Source: Siderastrea siderea
Lineage: Eukaryota > Cnidaria > Anthozoa > Scleractinia > Rhizangiidae
Length of the DNA: 64,000 nucleotides
Assembly (NCBI GenBank): GCA_964030785.1
Contig: OZ034978.1
Span: 5,589,001-5,653,000, forward strand
Direction: 5' to 3'
Under the pieces are notes generated by a model. That model worked only from the letters and a program-made list of their open reading frames with translations, was not told where the DNA came from and did not search any database. Made by a program: the position numbers and the translations under genes. Positions 47,401-58,041 of this stretch are shown piece by piece; positions within the stretch are counted from its first letter, which is position 1; each line of letters opens with the position of its first letter.

Positions 47401-47902
47401 TTGCTTTGTTAAATTTTTAGAATTCATTGAACCGAAAAACTGTATGAAAGCAATACGCAGTAGTACCCCTGCCTTCTACGAATTTAAGGCAGTAAAACTC
47501 AAGGGTTAGCATTTCAATCACTGAGGTGGTGATCGTTGGATTGTAGGGTGCAGAAAACACTCATCTTATTAGTCTAGGTCACTCCAGAAAAAAGGGGGGT
47601 GTTCAGTACAAACCTGGTGAATTCCCTCCTCGATTGAAATGCCCACGTAGGAACTTTCCAGTCAAGAATATTGAAATACGCGGTACCAGATTAAAACTCG
47701 CGTTACTCTCATTAGTATGCATTTTTTAGAACAGAGCTTGCTTGATGAAATGTCTAAAATTTGCATATCGTGGTTTTGAAGGTGCGCTATTGTCAGATGG
47801 TATACTTTGAAAATATGAATAAAATAGCACGAGCTTAAGATGCTAATTTAGTATGTTGAAGAACAGCACAATGGTCAACCAGAGGGGCATTGTTATCTAG
47901 CG

Positions 47903-48151
47903 TCAACCATACGCTGAAATGTGAACAAGCGTGTTGTCTTGCCCAAGGGCAGGACTACGGCTCCTTTGAAGTTTCGCTTGTTTTGACACAAAAATATCCT
48001 TGGGGCAAAAGGAGGTCGCACATGTCTTTGCCATGATGCTGTCGAAAATCGGGCTCCTGGGCATGCAGCGCGGACCAATTATCTTTGTTTCTTTCGTCAA
48101 GTTGTTCGTGCAAGCAACTTTAGTCGCACTTGTCTTTGCTAACTTTGTCAC
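47903..48151 (-). other. Open frame of 82 codons, unrecognised
   Basis: It lies in the unit B-specific insertion and has no counterpart in units A or C. The frame is open, starts GTG rather than ATG and contains KTCATSFCPKDIFVSKQAK. It may be part of an old repeat with coding ancestry. I cannot assign a function. Confidence 0.25.
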
Positions 48152-48658
48152 TTAACTAAATTAAAATCCGACAGAAATGTGAAAAATTGTCCCAAGTGGG
48201 AAAACAACCTAATCACAGGCTTATTTTGATGCGATTTAACAGCGTTTTTTGCGGCGATTTAGTGTGCGAGTTCAATTAAATCACCTGGGGGGACCTTAGA
48301 AAGTAAAGGAATATCGGAAAAGTAAAGGAATTACAGGGGAATTAAACTTGCCCGTTGCCTAATTTTTTTTTTCCTTTGCAAGGAGAAATTCCCGATCTCT
48401 GTCGGAATTTACTTGAGCCCGCGGTATAATCAAGGACGTTGTTTAAGAACTAACAACTTCGTTCCCAGGGTCCCTGATCTTTTCCTCCTTTTGTCCTCTC
48501 GAAGGAGGAGGAGAGAGAACCCTGGAAAGCAGGAGGGTCTCAGACTAATGATTGATTTTTGAGATATGTTCGTTCTAACCTGTTTACAAAACTATGTAGC
48601 ATAACTGCTTAATATTCCTATATTTCGTATCCTTTCTTCCTCTCCCCTATTAGTATAG

Positions 48659-48822
48659 GTAATCATACGGTTTCGAGTTCAATTTGGAATTAATTTGCAC
48701 GAGTGAGTTTTTCAAAAAGCTGAAATTGTACGAGCCGCTTCGGCGAGTGCAATTTCGGCTTTTTGAAAAACTCACAAGTGCAAATTAATTCCAAATTGAA
48801 CGAGAAAAACCGTATGATTACT
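48659..48822. mobile_element. Hairpin MITE (arms about 80 bp)
   Basis: gtaatcatacggttt.. at the left pairs with ..aaaccgtatgattac at the right, and caatttggaattaatttgca pairs with its complement. The centre is gccgcttcggc. Absent from the same place in unit A. Confidence 0.8.
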
Positions 48823-48823
48823 T

Positions 48824-49109
48824 ATTAATAATATAAACATGAAAAAATTCGCGTGGAGGAAGTGCCGGAAGATCTTACTGGAGACAGGAAGTGAGCATTT
48901 GACGCGGATTTGACACTTTATTCACTGATTGGCTGATGAAGATCAGCTGATAAAAGCGAATTTCTTATTGTCTTTCAGCCAATCATAATCCAGAATATCG
49001 ATGTGTAATTTGCACTGGTGTTACACTTTTTGCACTGGTGTTACAACTGAACTGCACTGCTCTTAGCCAATCAGAATCGAGTAATTTTTTCATGTATATT
49101 ATTAATTTT
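48824..49109. mobile_element. MITE with ATTAATAATATA.. ends
   Basis: Inverted ends attaataatataaacatgaa (about 48824) and its near-complement ttcatgtatattattaat (about 49091-49108) enclose about 240 bp with several CCAATCA motifs. No coding content. Confidence 0.65.
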
Positions 49110-49214
49110 GTAACTTAGTGTTCCGTAATTCCTGTAATTCTTGCCTGTAATCCTTAAAACGTTGCCAATTGATGTATTCGGTTATTTATTCTTCTTTAAT
49201 TTATTTTTATCAAC

Positions 49215-49385
49215 CGTTTACGGACTGCTTTACGTTTGTAGCTTGGCCCGCCTTGATTAGCTTCTGCTATTTGCGGGCAAAACTGAATCTTCATTTATGA
49301 GCATTTAGTATTTAATAATTCTTGTGTTTAATAATTTATAATTCATGTATATTTGTGAATTTGTGAATAAAGTAAGTTTATTTAT
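49215..49385 (+). mobile_element. Probable LINE 3'-end remnant
   Basis: gcccgccttgattagcttct.. with tgctatttgcgggc makes a GCCCGC/GCGGGC hairpin, followed by aataaagtaagtttattta. It is absent from unit A. The look is that of a CR1/Rex-type 3' end; class is not certain. Confidence 0.4.
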
Positions 49386-49619
49386 TTTGATTTTTTTTTA
49401 TCCAGTACACCCACCAGTAGTACGGCAGTAGTATTACAAGTAGTAAACTAGTACAGTGGCATTATTGCACATAATACACGTTATTTAAACTTGAGATGTA
49501 TATTGTTAGCCATTTCTCCGCTATACGAGCATTTGCTTCTTATAAATACTGGTTGTTATCACAGTTTGTGGTATTGCAGTTATTGTCTGATGGAAGAGAT
49601 GTTAATTTTTTTTTTGCAG

Positions 49620-52600
49620 TATGCAGCTAGCAGTGGATGTTCAGATACCAGATGAGTTTGGAGGACTTAATGGCCGGGAGGCAATTTATATCGGTATAGC
49701 TATTCTTCCGTGTCTTATTTATTTTCATTCTTTCATTCGTTCGTTCATTCGTTCGTTCACTCAGTCAGGCAGTCAGGAAGTCAGTCAGCAAGTCAGTCAG
49801 CTTGTTTCTTTTTTATTCTACATTCATGCAGTATTTAAGTGTAAATAGTTAAATATTATCATTTATTTTTCTAATGCAGACACAGAAGGAAGCTTTATCG
49901 AAGGAGAGTGGTCGATATAGCAGATGCAGCAGTGAAACACATACAACATGTTGTTGAATCTTCTGACATGGATGAAGCAGGTACAGTCTTGTACATTAGT
50001 AATGCAGTTAAAATCCGGCAAACTTGTACATAAAAATTGGGAGTTTTCGCGTAAATTTGGCGAAAGTTTCTCTATTTGAGAGATCCACTGTTCGACACGA
50101 CGTGGTTTCCTTAGCGGATTCGATCGTCGCAGTGTAGAGGGGTGACCACAACGAAAATGCTGTGGTTTCAAATGAAAGAGTCCGTGTAAGTGCTGATTAG
50201 AGTTACAACTAAGCCCAGCTTGCGCCGAGTTGCATCTTCGCGTCAAACGGTGAAAGACTTGCGTCAGCTTGTGCACGAATTGAAAAGCGTGGCATTCCAT
50301 CGTACGACAATGAATTAAGCGCACTCAAGTTGTGATAACATGAGAATTTTTCATCTTTCGTCTTTATTAAGAGAGATTTACCTGTAAGACCTTTATATAT
50401 GATTTGCTTTTTTGCTCTTAACAGAAAGGTCTCTCCAAACCGAAGCCTTGAAAAAGTTTCAAGTGGAAAACATCTTGTCTAAGATCTACGTGTTTAGATG
50501 TCATAATTACATGCAGCTAATAGCGTTGTCGCATGTTTTACCAGACTTCTTGACAGAACACTCCAAAGTAAGTGAGAATTTCACTCGTTTAACGCCCGGA
50601 AATTTGATTGTGTCCAAAGTATTTAAGTATTAAAACACTGTTTTTATGTTAATGAGTATTTCATGTTTCATTAAATAAATGCTTTCTCTCCTAAAATCAA
50701 CCTTGAACTGCATGTGATGTGGTTGTGTGGATGAAATCCTAAAGTGTGACCACTCAAATGAGAGCCTCTAAGCAGTACTTTCCTGTGGTGCTGTTTATTA
50801 TGCTGTACAAGGTGGTTCTAACTTTTGAGTCTGTGGTTGCAATCCTAAAGTCTGACCATTCAAATGAAAGCCACTGAGCAGTTCTTTCCTGTGATACTGT
50901 TTATTGTACTGTTCAAGGTGGTTGTAACGTTTAAGTCTGTGGATGAAATCCTAACGGGTGACCATTTAAATGAAAGCTATTAAGTAGTACTTTCCTGTGG
51001 TACTGTTTGTTACGCTGTACAAGTTGGTTCTAACTTTTGAGTCTGTAGATGAAATCCTGAAGTGTGATCGTTCAAATGAAAGCTACTGAGCAGTACTTTC
51101 CTGTGGTACTGTTTGTTACGCTGTCCAAGGTGGTTCTAACTTTTGAGTCTGTAGATGAAATACTAAAGTGTGACCATTCATGATCAAATTAAGGCTATTG
51201 AAAAATACCTTTCTTGTGGTGCTGCTTATTAATCTGTACAAGGTGGTTCTAACATTGAGTATAGTGACATTTTTAAGCATGACGACTCAAACGAAAGCGT
51301 TCAGCATAGCATCACTCTCCTTTGGGTTTGTTAACTTTTCAATATTTTTGAAAGAAAATTGGAAACTTGTTCTTCTTCAGTCTTTTGAAGTTAAGTTAAG
51401 GATTTTATCTTGTTGTCCGGAGCATTTACACACGAAACATAATGTCATTTGTCTCAACTCTCTGACTTCAGAGTAGTTCCTAAATGCCTTTGGATAAACA
51501 TTCATGTTGGGCCAAAAAAGTAGGCCCAGTGTTAGCGTTCGGTTCAACTAGATAAAATCCATCTATCTCAATGTTGAAACCAAGTAACCGTCGTTAATAT
51601 TAATGTTTGAAATATGTTTACTACTAATTTTTATTTTTTCAGATTACAGGTTAAACTCATAGTAGTAGACAGTATCGCATTTCAGTTTCGGCATGACTTT
51701 GATGACCTCGCTTTGAGGACGAGGCTTTTGAATGGCTTGGCTCAGAGCTTTATCAAGATGGCATGTGAAAATCAGTTAGCTGTAAGTAGAAAAGATTCTC
51801 AACCCTATATTCTTGGTAACATGAAAGTATGAATTTGAAAATCTTTAGTAGTCCAGTTTCGAATGCACTAAGACCGCTGGATAAAAATACAAAAGACCCA
51901 TTTCTTACAGGGTAATTCTCAATCTGAAGTAAAATATTCATAAACACCAGTGAGAAGATGAACTATTCACCACTCTGTGTACTGTTTTATCGTGGCTGGA
52001 TTAAGCACTCTTCTGCTGGTATTTTTGAATATTTCACTCAGGATTGTGATTTCTTGGTGAATTCGAAACTGGGATATTGCTTCCGGTGAGAACCCATCCT
52101 AATTTTGTCAGTTTTCCTGCGCATGTTGATTCGTTAGTGCGTTACAATAAGTAGACAGAAGAAATGAGATTGTTGTCAATCCTCTCTTTCAGTTACCTGG
52201 CACTCTGTGATTTGCAAGTACTGAATGGGTGGTGATCTCATTGAAAAGATCACGACAACAGTCAATGTCCCGTTCAACTGATTCCTGTCGAATCGGTCGC
52301 ACCACTATAAGTTTCTTCGTTTGTTTGTTACAGGTGAAAGCTGGGGTCACGCGAGTACCATGCGAATCGTCTTGTACTGGGAAAACAATCAGAGGTATAT
52401 TATGCAATCAGATTTCGTACATTGCACAGAGTAAAATGCGCGATTTGATTGGTCTTCTGAAGGTGGCGATTAAAGAACAGACGCACACATGACGTAATGA
52501 GCTGCAAAGTTCTGCACTCGCGAATTATCACTAGGAAGATTTTTAGAAACATTTCTAACTTTGTGCAGGATAACCGATATCAAAACAATGTATAAAACAA

Positions 52601-53972
52601 ATACATTCCATTTGGTCGTGTGTGTGCATTCTGATAACGCGCAGAGGACGTCAAAACGTGGCAAAAACATCGACAACGCTACTCGCCTGCGGCTCGAAGC
52701 GTATTTCTTTGTTCGTACCACGTTTTGACGTCATCTGTGCGTTATCAAAGTACACACGCACGGCCAAATGGAATCTATTTGTTAAATAGAAAACGCACTT
52801 AAGGGGGCTTTAAACCTGGCCACATTCCGTTTGGCCACTACTTGCATGCACTGGCATCGAATTGCGATGACATGCTTGCGTTTACTTTTGTCAAGCTCAA
52901 ATTCACAAACATGTTGCAGCTGCTGACCACGCAACGCATGTTGTTATATGATTGACCTTATGAGTGTCCCCTTCGAAGATCTTAGGAGCGTAGATAAAAC
53001 CCTAATAGGGAACATTTCGGAACATCCGGAACATTTCGAACAAGAAAAAAAATCAAAGAAATAACAATTTAAGTCCGATCGTGACAAAATATATAGAATA
53101 AATAAATAAAAGCAAAAATGACTTAGTGAATGCAGGTAAAGAAATAAAACAGTGATGTATTTAGTGATGTATTACTAGTTTTTCTCCGAACAGGTTTGCA
53201 AACCTCTACAAGTCTCCTTCGCGGCAGGAAATGACAGTTCCATTTCAAATCACGGTATGACGGAAATTACTGACTTATTCGTGACAGTTTTAACTGCCTA
53301 ACTGCCTAAGGCCAGACGTCACATCAAAGGTCTGGAGTTGAGGGAAAATGGATGGATTCCCCTTGCTCGTTCTTAGGAAGGCTTTATTCTCACTTGGCAC
53401 TACGTTGGGGGTACTTCCTATACTGAGTGGCTACACAAGGAGGCTCTGTCCGAAATTAAAGGGGTACCTTTATACGCTTCCAGACACTCATGTTCAATAC
53501 ACACAAACGGGTACCATTTGTAAAAGCAGCCTCAAGATCCGGCTTTTACAATTTGTACCATTGGTACCAGTGGAAAAACCGATTCGTCCATCTCTCAGTT
53601 GGTTTAAACATGAAATATTCTAAGTCCCACCAATGAGATGCAATTTACCAATGGTTACAAATCGACTACTGCATGTTTGTGAAATCTTGGCAAAAATCAC
53701 AATCACAAATAAACGAGAGCTTGAAGCCTTGGAGCGACTAAAATCTAGCAATGATCTTCTGTTTCTTATTTTTCTGATTTCCTTTTTATGGTTTTTAGGA
53801 AGGCGGAGTTCGTGACTGCTTTACAAGCTACACGGAACACGACCACTGTGAAAACGGAGGCGATGCACGGGCTCAAGAAAACCATCAAAGTGAAGGTCAT
53901 GATACTCCAGTGACAGGCGAGGAGTCTAGCACCTCTTTGGCGAGAAAAAGACGGTTTGAAGAGATTACTTAG
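49620..53972 (+). pseudogene. RAD51C 3'-half fragment, copy 2
   Basis: Seven exons are seen: 49620-49693 (MQLAVDVQIPDEFGG, with intact acceptor ttttgcag), 49880-49980, 50425-50567, 51650-51781 ([12 protein letters not shown]), 52334-52394, 53194-53254 and 53799-53972 (ends LARKRRFEEIT). The first exon begins T|ATG, which would complete a Cys codon from a Walker A exon that is missing. The second exon is one base shorter than copy 1, giving an in-frame TAG soon after EGSF. The exon with NQMTTRV is deleted: sequence jumps from the equivalent of 19472 to 19978. Neither copy can be functional; a complete gene is expected elsewhere. Confidence 0.92.
50728..51300 (+). repeat. 118-bp VNTR, nearly five copies, in a RAD51C copy 2 intron
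   Basis: Same unit as 18471-18735, expanded. Later units are more diverged. Confidence 0.88.
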
Positions 53973-55992
53973 AAGATGAGAACAATTGCATTCTACGAAG
54001 AGTGTCTATTGACGACTGGTTAAAAACTAATTAAAGTTTAGAGCTGATAGACTTCCGCCAAAAACGCGTAGATTTTATCCAGTTGGTTCGCTACCCCGTA
54101 CATTAAAATAGTCCTTTGAAAGTGCGGATCAACGGCAAAATTGAACGACAGCTTCGAAACTTCAGGAGAGCTTTTGTTTGACCAGTTTTCCCCTTAGCAG
54201 AGTGAACGAACGAACGGGATGGATAACTTTATTTGAGTGTCGGAGTATTTAGCTTGAGTTCTGTAACTAATTGTGGACACTATTTTAAGTTGTCAAAGTA
54301 AATTAAAAATACTATTGATGACAGTAAAATCAATACAAAGCGACGGCGGTACATATATTACTCTATATCACTGTATAAATTTAGGCGCTAACCGGTAACA
54401 TTAACCGCTTTTAGCACCGCTTGTTACGGTTGGAAACACATGTTAACGCCTGGGTTAGAAATGACAAACAGATTTGGATTTTGAACAGATTTATTATCAG
54501 ATGGAATTGTGAAAAGATTGATGTCAGTCGTAATACGTATGTCTAACGTACGTCTATGTGTTCGTTCGATATCAGACAAAGTGTTATCTTCTCCGCGACG
54601 TTTTTACGTTCGCAAGATGTGAGTGGTATCTTTTTAACGTTTTACCGTATGTAAGTACGTTTCAAAGGTATTAGTCTTCTCGACATTCTCCGTACGTTGG
54701 TACGTTCGTCAGTTTTCGTCTTATCTCAGTTCTCGACATTTTTTTCGTACATTAGAAGGTTTGGCCGTATGTACGTCTTAGTGATTTTAGAACAACATAT
54801 CTGACACAACACTATGACAGAGCAACATGAGCGCCTGTGCGACTCTCTCCCGACTCCTCCCCCGCAGTTCCGCAGGGACCTCAGAGCAGCTCTGACCCTC
54901 CCTGGGTTAGCCAACCCTTAAATCGAGGGTGTCCGCCTAGCTAGATAAAGCTCTGTACACAGAGTCAAGCGATCAGTTAGCCCTAAACAGCCAGTTCACA
55001 CTTCTCTTTCAGATCTTTCGCACAGCACAGCTAAGGTTAAGCCTCACTATCCCCCCCCCCCCCCGAGTGAGTCTCAGGCCCAACTTTTACCAGTGATCAC
55101 AAAGCTTGGTCCCCGAGGAGCACGGTAGTGTGCCGTTTGACATCCCCCCCCGCCCCCCTCACGTTTGGTCGGCCGCAGAAGGCGTAGTCCTGGACTACGT
55201 CCAGTTCAAAGGGAAAAAGTTATGGCAGGTTTTTTCAAATTTGCGCAGAAGTATATTCGTAAGGTGATGTTAGTTTTATCTCCTTGACATTTTCCGTATG
55301 TTATCACGTTCGTAGGGTATTAATGTTATCTTCTCGACGTTTATCCGTACGTTGGTGTGTTCGTAATGTGCTGTTAAGATTACCTTCTCCTCAAAGTTCT
55401 TCGTTGAGTCTTTGACGTCTATAGCTATCTGTACTTTAATACGTTCCTTGAATGAAACAGGAATCGCAAACGTCAAGCGTTTTAAAGGGTTTTCGAGACG
55501 CGTGTGAGCCTTCTGTCATGAGCAACATTCCAGGTCTCATGACGACACTTCCATTCCAGGGCAAGAAAGAATTTTCAACAGAGCTCCTTAACCGGGGTCT
55601 AAAAAACTGACCTGTTGCCCTGAAAAGTAGGGAGACGACTCAAGTATTTTGGTAGTTTAATTCTATCCAAAAATACTCGCAAATCTAATAACTTGAAATG
55701 ATTACAAGTCTGGCTATAACAAAACCTCACATAACACACTGTTTTATTCAATCTGTCTTCCTTACCTTTATCTGCACATTCCTAAACGTTTAACACGTGC
55801 TGTCCATACCCAACACCCTTCATTAGTGTTACATCTGAATTTATTATCTCAATTTACTTCTGCTTATGTGCTAATCAGCCCTTGAATGCTGATTCTAATG
55901 TTCATTTCGTATATCTTTTTATGATCCTTCTGTCCACAGTTAGCCTGTAAAGTCCCTTAAAAATGTTTTAAAAAAATCACAATCTGCTCTTT
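53973..55992. other. Tail-to-tail spacer between RAD51C copy 2 and CTHRC1-like C
   Basis: It matches 35642-37334. It carries the degenerate minisatellite split by a GC-rich insert of unknown type at about 54757-55240 (with C14 and C9-type runs near 55051 and 55144), then the 3' flank of CTHRC1-C. No gene is recognised. Confidence 0.65.
55743..55748 (-). promoter_or_regulatory. Candidate poly(A) signal of CTHRC1-like C
   Basis: AATAAA on the minus strand about 245 bp beyond the stop, at the same place as in copy B. Confidence 0.5.
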
Positions 55993-58041
55993 TCAAGCCT
56001 GTGGAGGAGGTATTTCTTCCACGTAGATCCGGGAAACTGAATTCCAGCCGGTGTATGCATCAGCTAATTTCTCACCAGCACAGCTACCGACCCAGAATCC
56101 CACCTGCACAGTGCCCTTATGGACTTTTTCACAGACTCCTTCAATTTGTCGCACACGGTGTAAATCTTTTTTGGCTGCCGGAGCTGAGCACTCTGCACCA
56201 TTGAAGGTGAAATACCATCGCCTGCAGCACCCATGGCAGTTGGCAATACGAAGAGCGCCATTCCAGAAGACGCGTAGCCCTGTGTTGTCTGATGTTTTCT
56301 TGAATATACATTCCTGGAAAAATGAAAAAATTAAACAATAGAGGAATCAACATGGAATATTTCACCAGGATTAACAATTGGTTAAATGATGCCTCTCTAA
56401 TCCAGACTTTGTGGGTATAAATCCCACTGAGGGTAAAGGTTTCCTTTGTGCTACTAGACTGGTCAAAGTTTCTTTTTTGGTCTGTTAGTCCAGAGGGACT
56501 TCATTGGGCACATTTCAGTCTCAGAGTTCATTTCCAGTAGTCAAGGTTTATTTGCTTGCGTTGAATTATTAATAAACTATTCGAGAAATGTTTGTTGCTC
56601 TGTGTAAAGAGTCAAACACTGCAGATTACCATTTGAATAATTCTTAGTCTAAGTTTTGATTCATAAACTTTTTTACTGATATTTTCCTTATTTTTACAGT
56701 ATGTAGCTATGCCAGATTTAGCACTCTTGTGAAAGTCAACTCAGTTGTTACCTTGACCAATCCACTGTCCCTTCCATCGTTCAGGTTCTTAAAAACGCAT
56801 TGTTTCCAGTTACGTCCCAAAGACCCTGGAGCTCCCTTGGGACCTTGGGGACCTTGGCTTCCAGAAGGACCTGCACCACCTTTATTTCCAGGGGAACCTG
56901 CTTTACCTGAGGGTCCTTGTGGTCCCTTGGGACCTGGGGGACCTAGGCGTCCACGAGCCCCTGTTTCACCCTTGTTTCCAGGTGGACCAGCTAGTCCTGA
57001 TGGTCCTTGAGGTCCCTTCAGACCTTGAGGACCTTGACTTCCTCGAGGGCCTTTATCTCCCCTGTTTCCTCTTGGGCCCATGGGTCCTTCAGGTCCATGA
57101 TTGCCAGGTGATCCTGCTGGTCCGGCAGGTCCAGGGCTTCCGGGGATGCCAGGAATTCCTGGTGCACAGGAGCACGTACTGTGACCACAAGACCCATATG
57201 GTAACGTCTGTTGAGGAGTGTTCTAAGTAAAGAGAGTTAAAATGCAACTTTTACTAGTGGGCCAATTTTTGACACAAATATTCCGGTACAAGTTGACATA
57301 TTACAAATATTTTGTACAGTACACATAGATCTATGCTTTCTAAAATATCTTTTTTTAGACTGTCAAATTCCACTTGTATGACAGCAGAACTTTGTGGATT
57401 ATTTCCCTGCTCCTACTCTATTTGTCTAGTTTATTGCTCTTTAGTGAGAAACAAAATCCAATTTTTTGTCCAAACTCTATTTTAAGGCTAAATCATCAAA
57501 TAAGGCTTGCTCAAGATTGTTATTTTTTAAACACTGTGTATAGCTTCTTTTCTCAATTGGAACCACAAAATTAGATCAGCAAATTAAAGTATTTGCCATT
57601 GTAGGTTTACAGGATTTTAAACTATTCTATTGAGAAAACAGCACCAAAAACTCTGATTATGTTGTACAGCCAGCAGGTTAATAGGTTACTCTGTTTTCCT
57701 TGGCATGGTCTTTAGACTGATATGAAGGGTGTGCTTATGTGTATAGATGACTCCTGGAGGAAAGTCGGGTAGTGCTTTTTGTGTGGGGGGAGGTAGGGAA
57801 AGATTGGCCCCTCCCCTCTCAACCTCTTAGACAAGACCCTGGTTAAGATAGGAATTGTGACATAGGTATTGAAATGTTGTACCACCCAGAGCCTGCAGGC
57901 TGTTTGATCAACAGATAGTTGCCAAAAACGTACCTTGCTGTCGCTGCTGTTGTCATTTGCAGAGCACAAGGTAATAAGCAGTGACAGTAGCAGACATAAC
58001 ATGGTGCTCAGTGGTATTGTTATCCAAGATTTTGCCATCAT
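55993..58041 (-). CDS. CTHRC1-like secreted collagen, copy C (with internal deletion)
   Basis: Three phase-0 exons, 58041-57934, 57222-56752 and 56313-55993, give about 299 residues. Exon 1 encodes a signal peptide (core [15 protein letters not shown]). Exon 2 has 37 Gly-X-Y triplets, one more than A and B. Exon 3 keeps ECIFKK, the [15 protein letters not shown] core and [14 protein letters not shown]. It lacks 39 bp present in copy B: the residues between [10 protein letters not shown] and LHRVRQIEG number 3 instead of 16. The frame is preserved and the splice sites are good. The lost part corresponds to a conserved strand-turn in the CTHRC1 globular domain, so folding may be altered. Expression is unknown. 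Confidence 0.92.
56314..56751 (-). other. Intron 2 of CTHRC1-like copy C
   Basis: A 438-bp intron, collinear with that of copy B. No feature seen. Confidence 0.8.
57223..57933 (-). other. Intron 1 of CTHRC1-like copy C
   Basis: A 711-bp intron, collinear with copy A and lacking the MITE of copy B. Confidence 0.8.

Larger units (their letters stand above)
40189..49619. other. Spacer of unit B between CTHRC1-like B and RAD51C copy 2
   Basis: It aligns with 10083-16954 of unit A. It is longer mainly because of an insertion of about 1.5 kb (46706-48205) and one of about 0.8 kb (48594-49385). Apart from those inserts and the 156-bp module pair (about 45890-46210) I see no gene or RNA. Confidence 0.6.
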
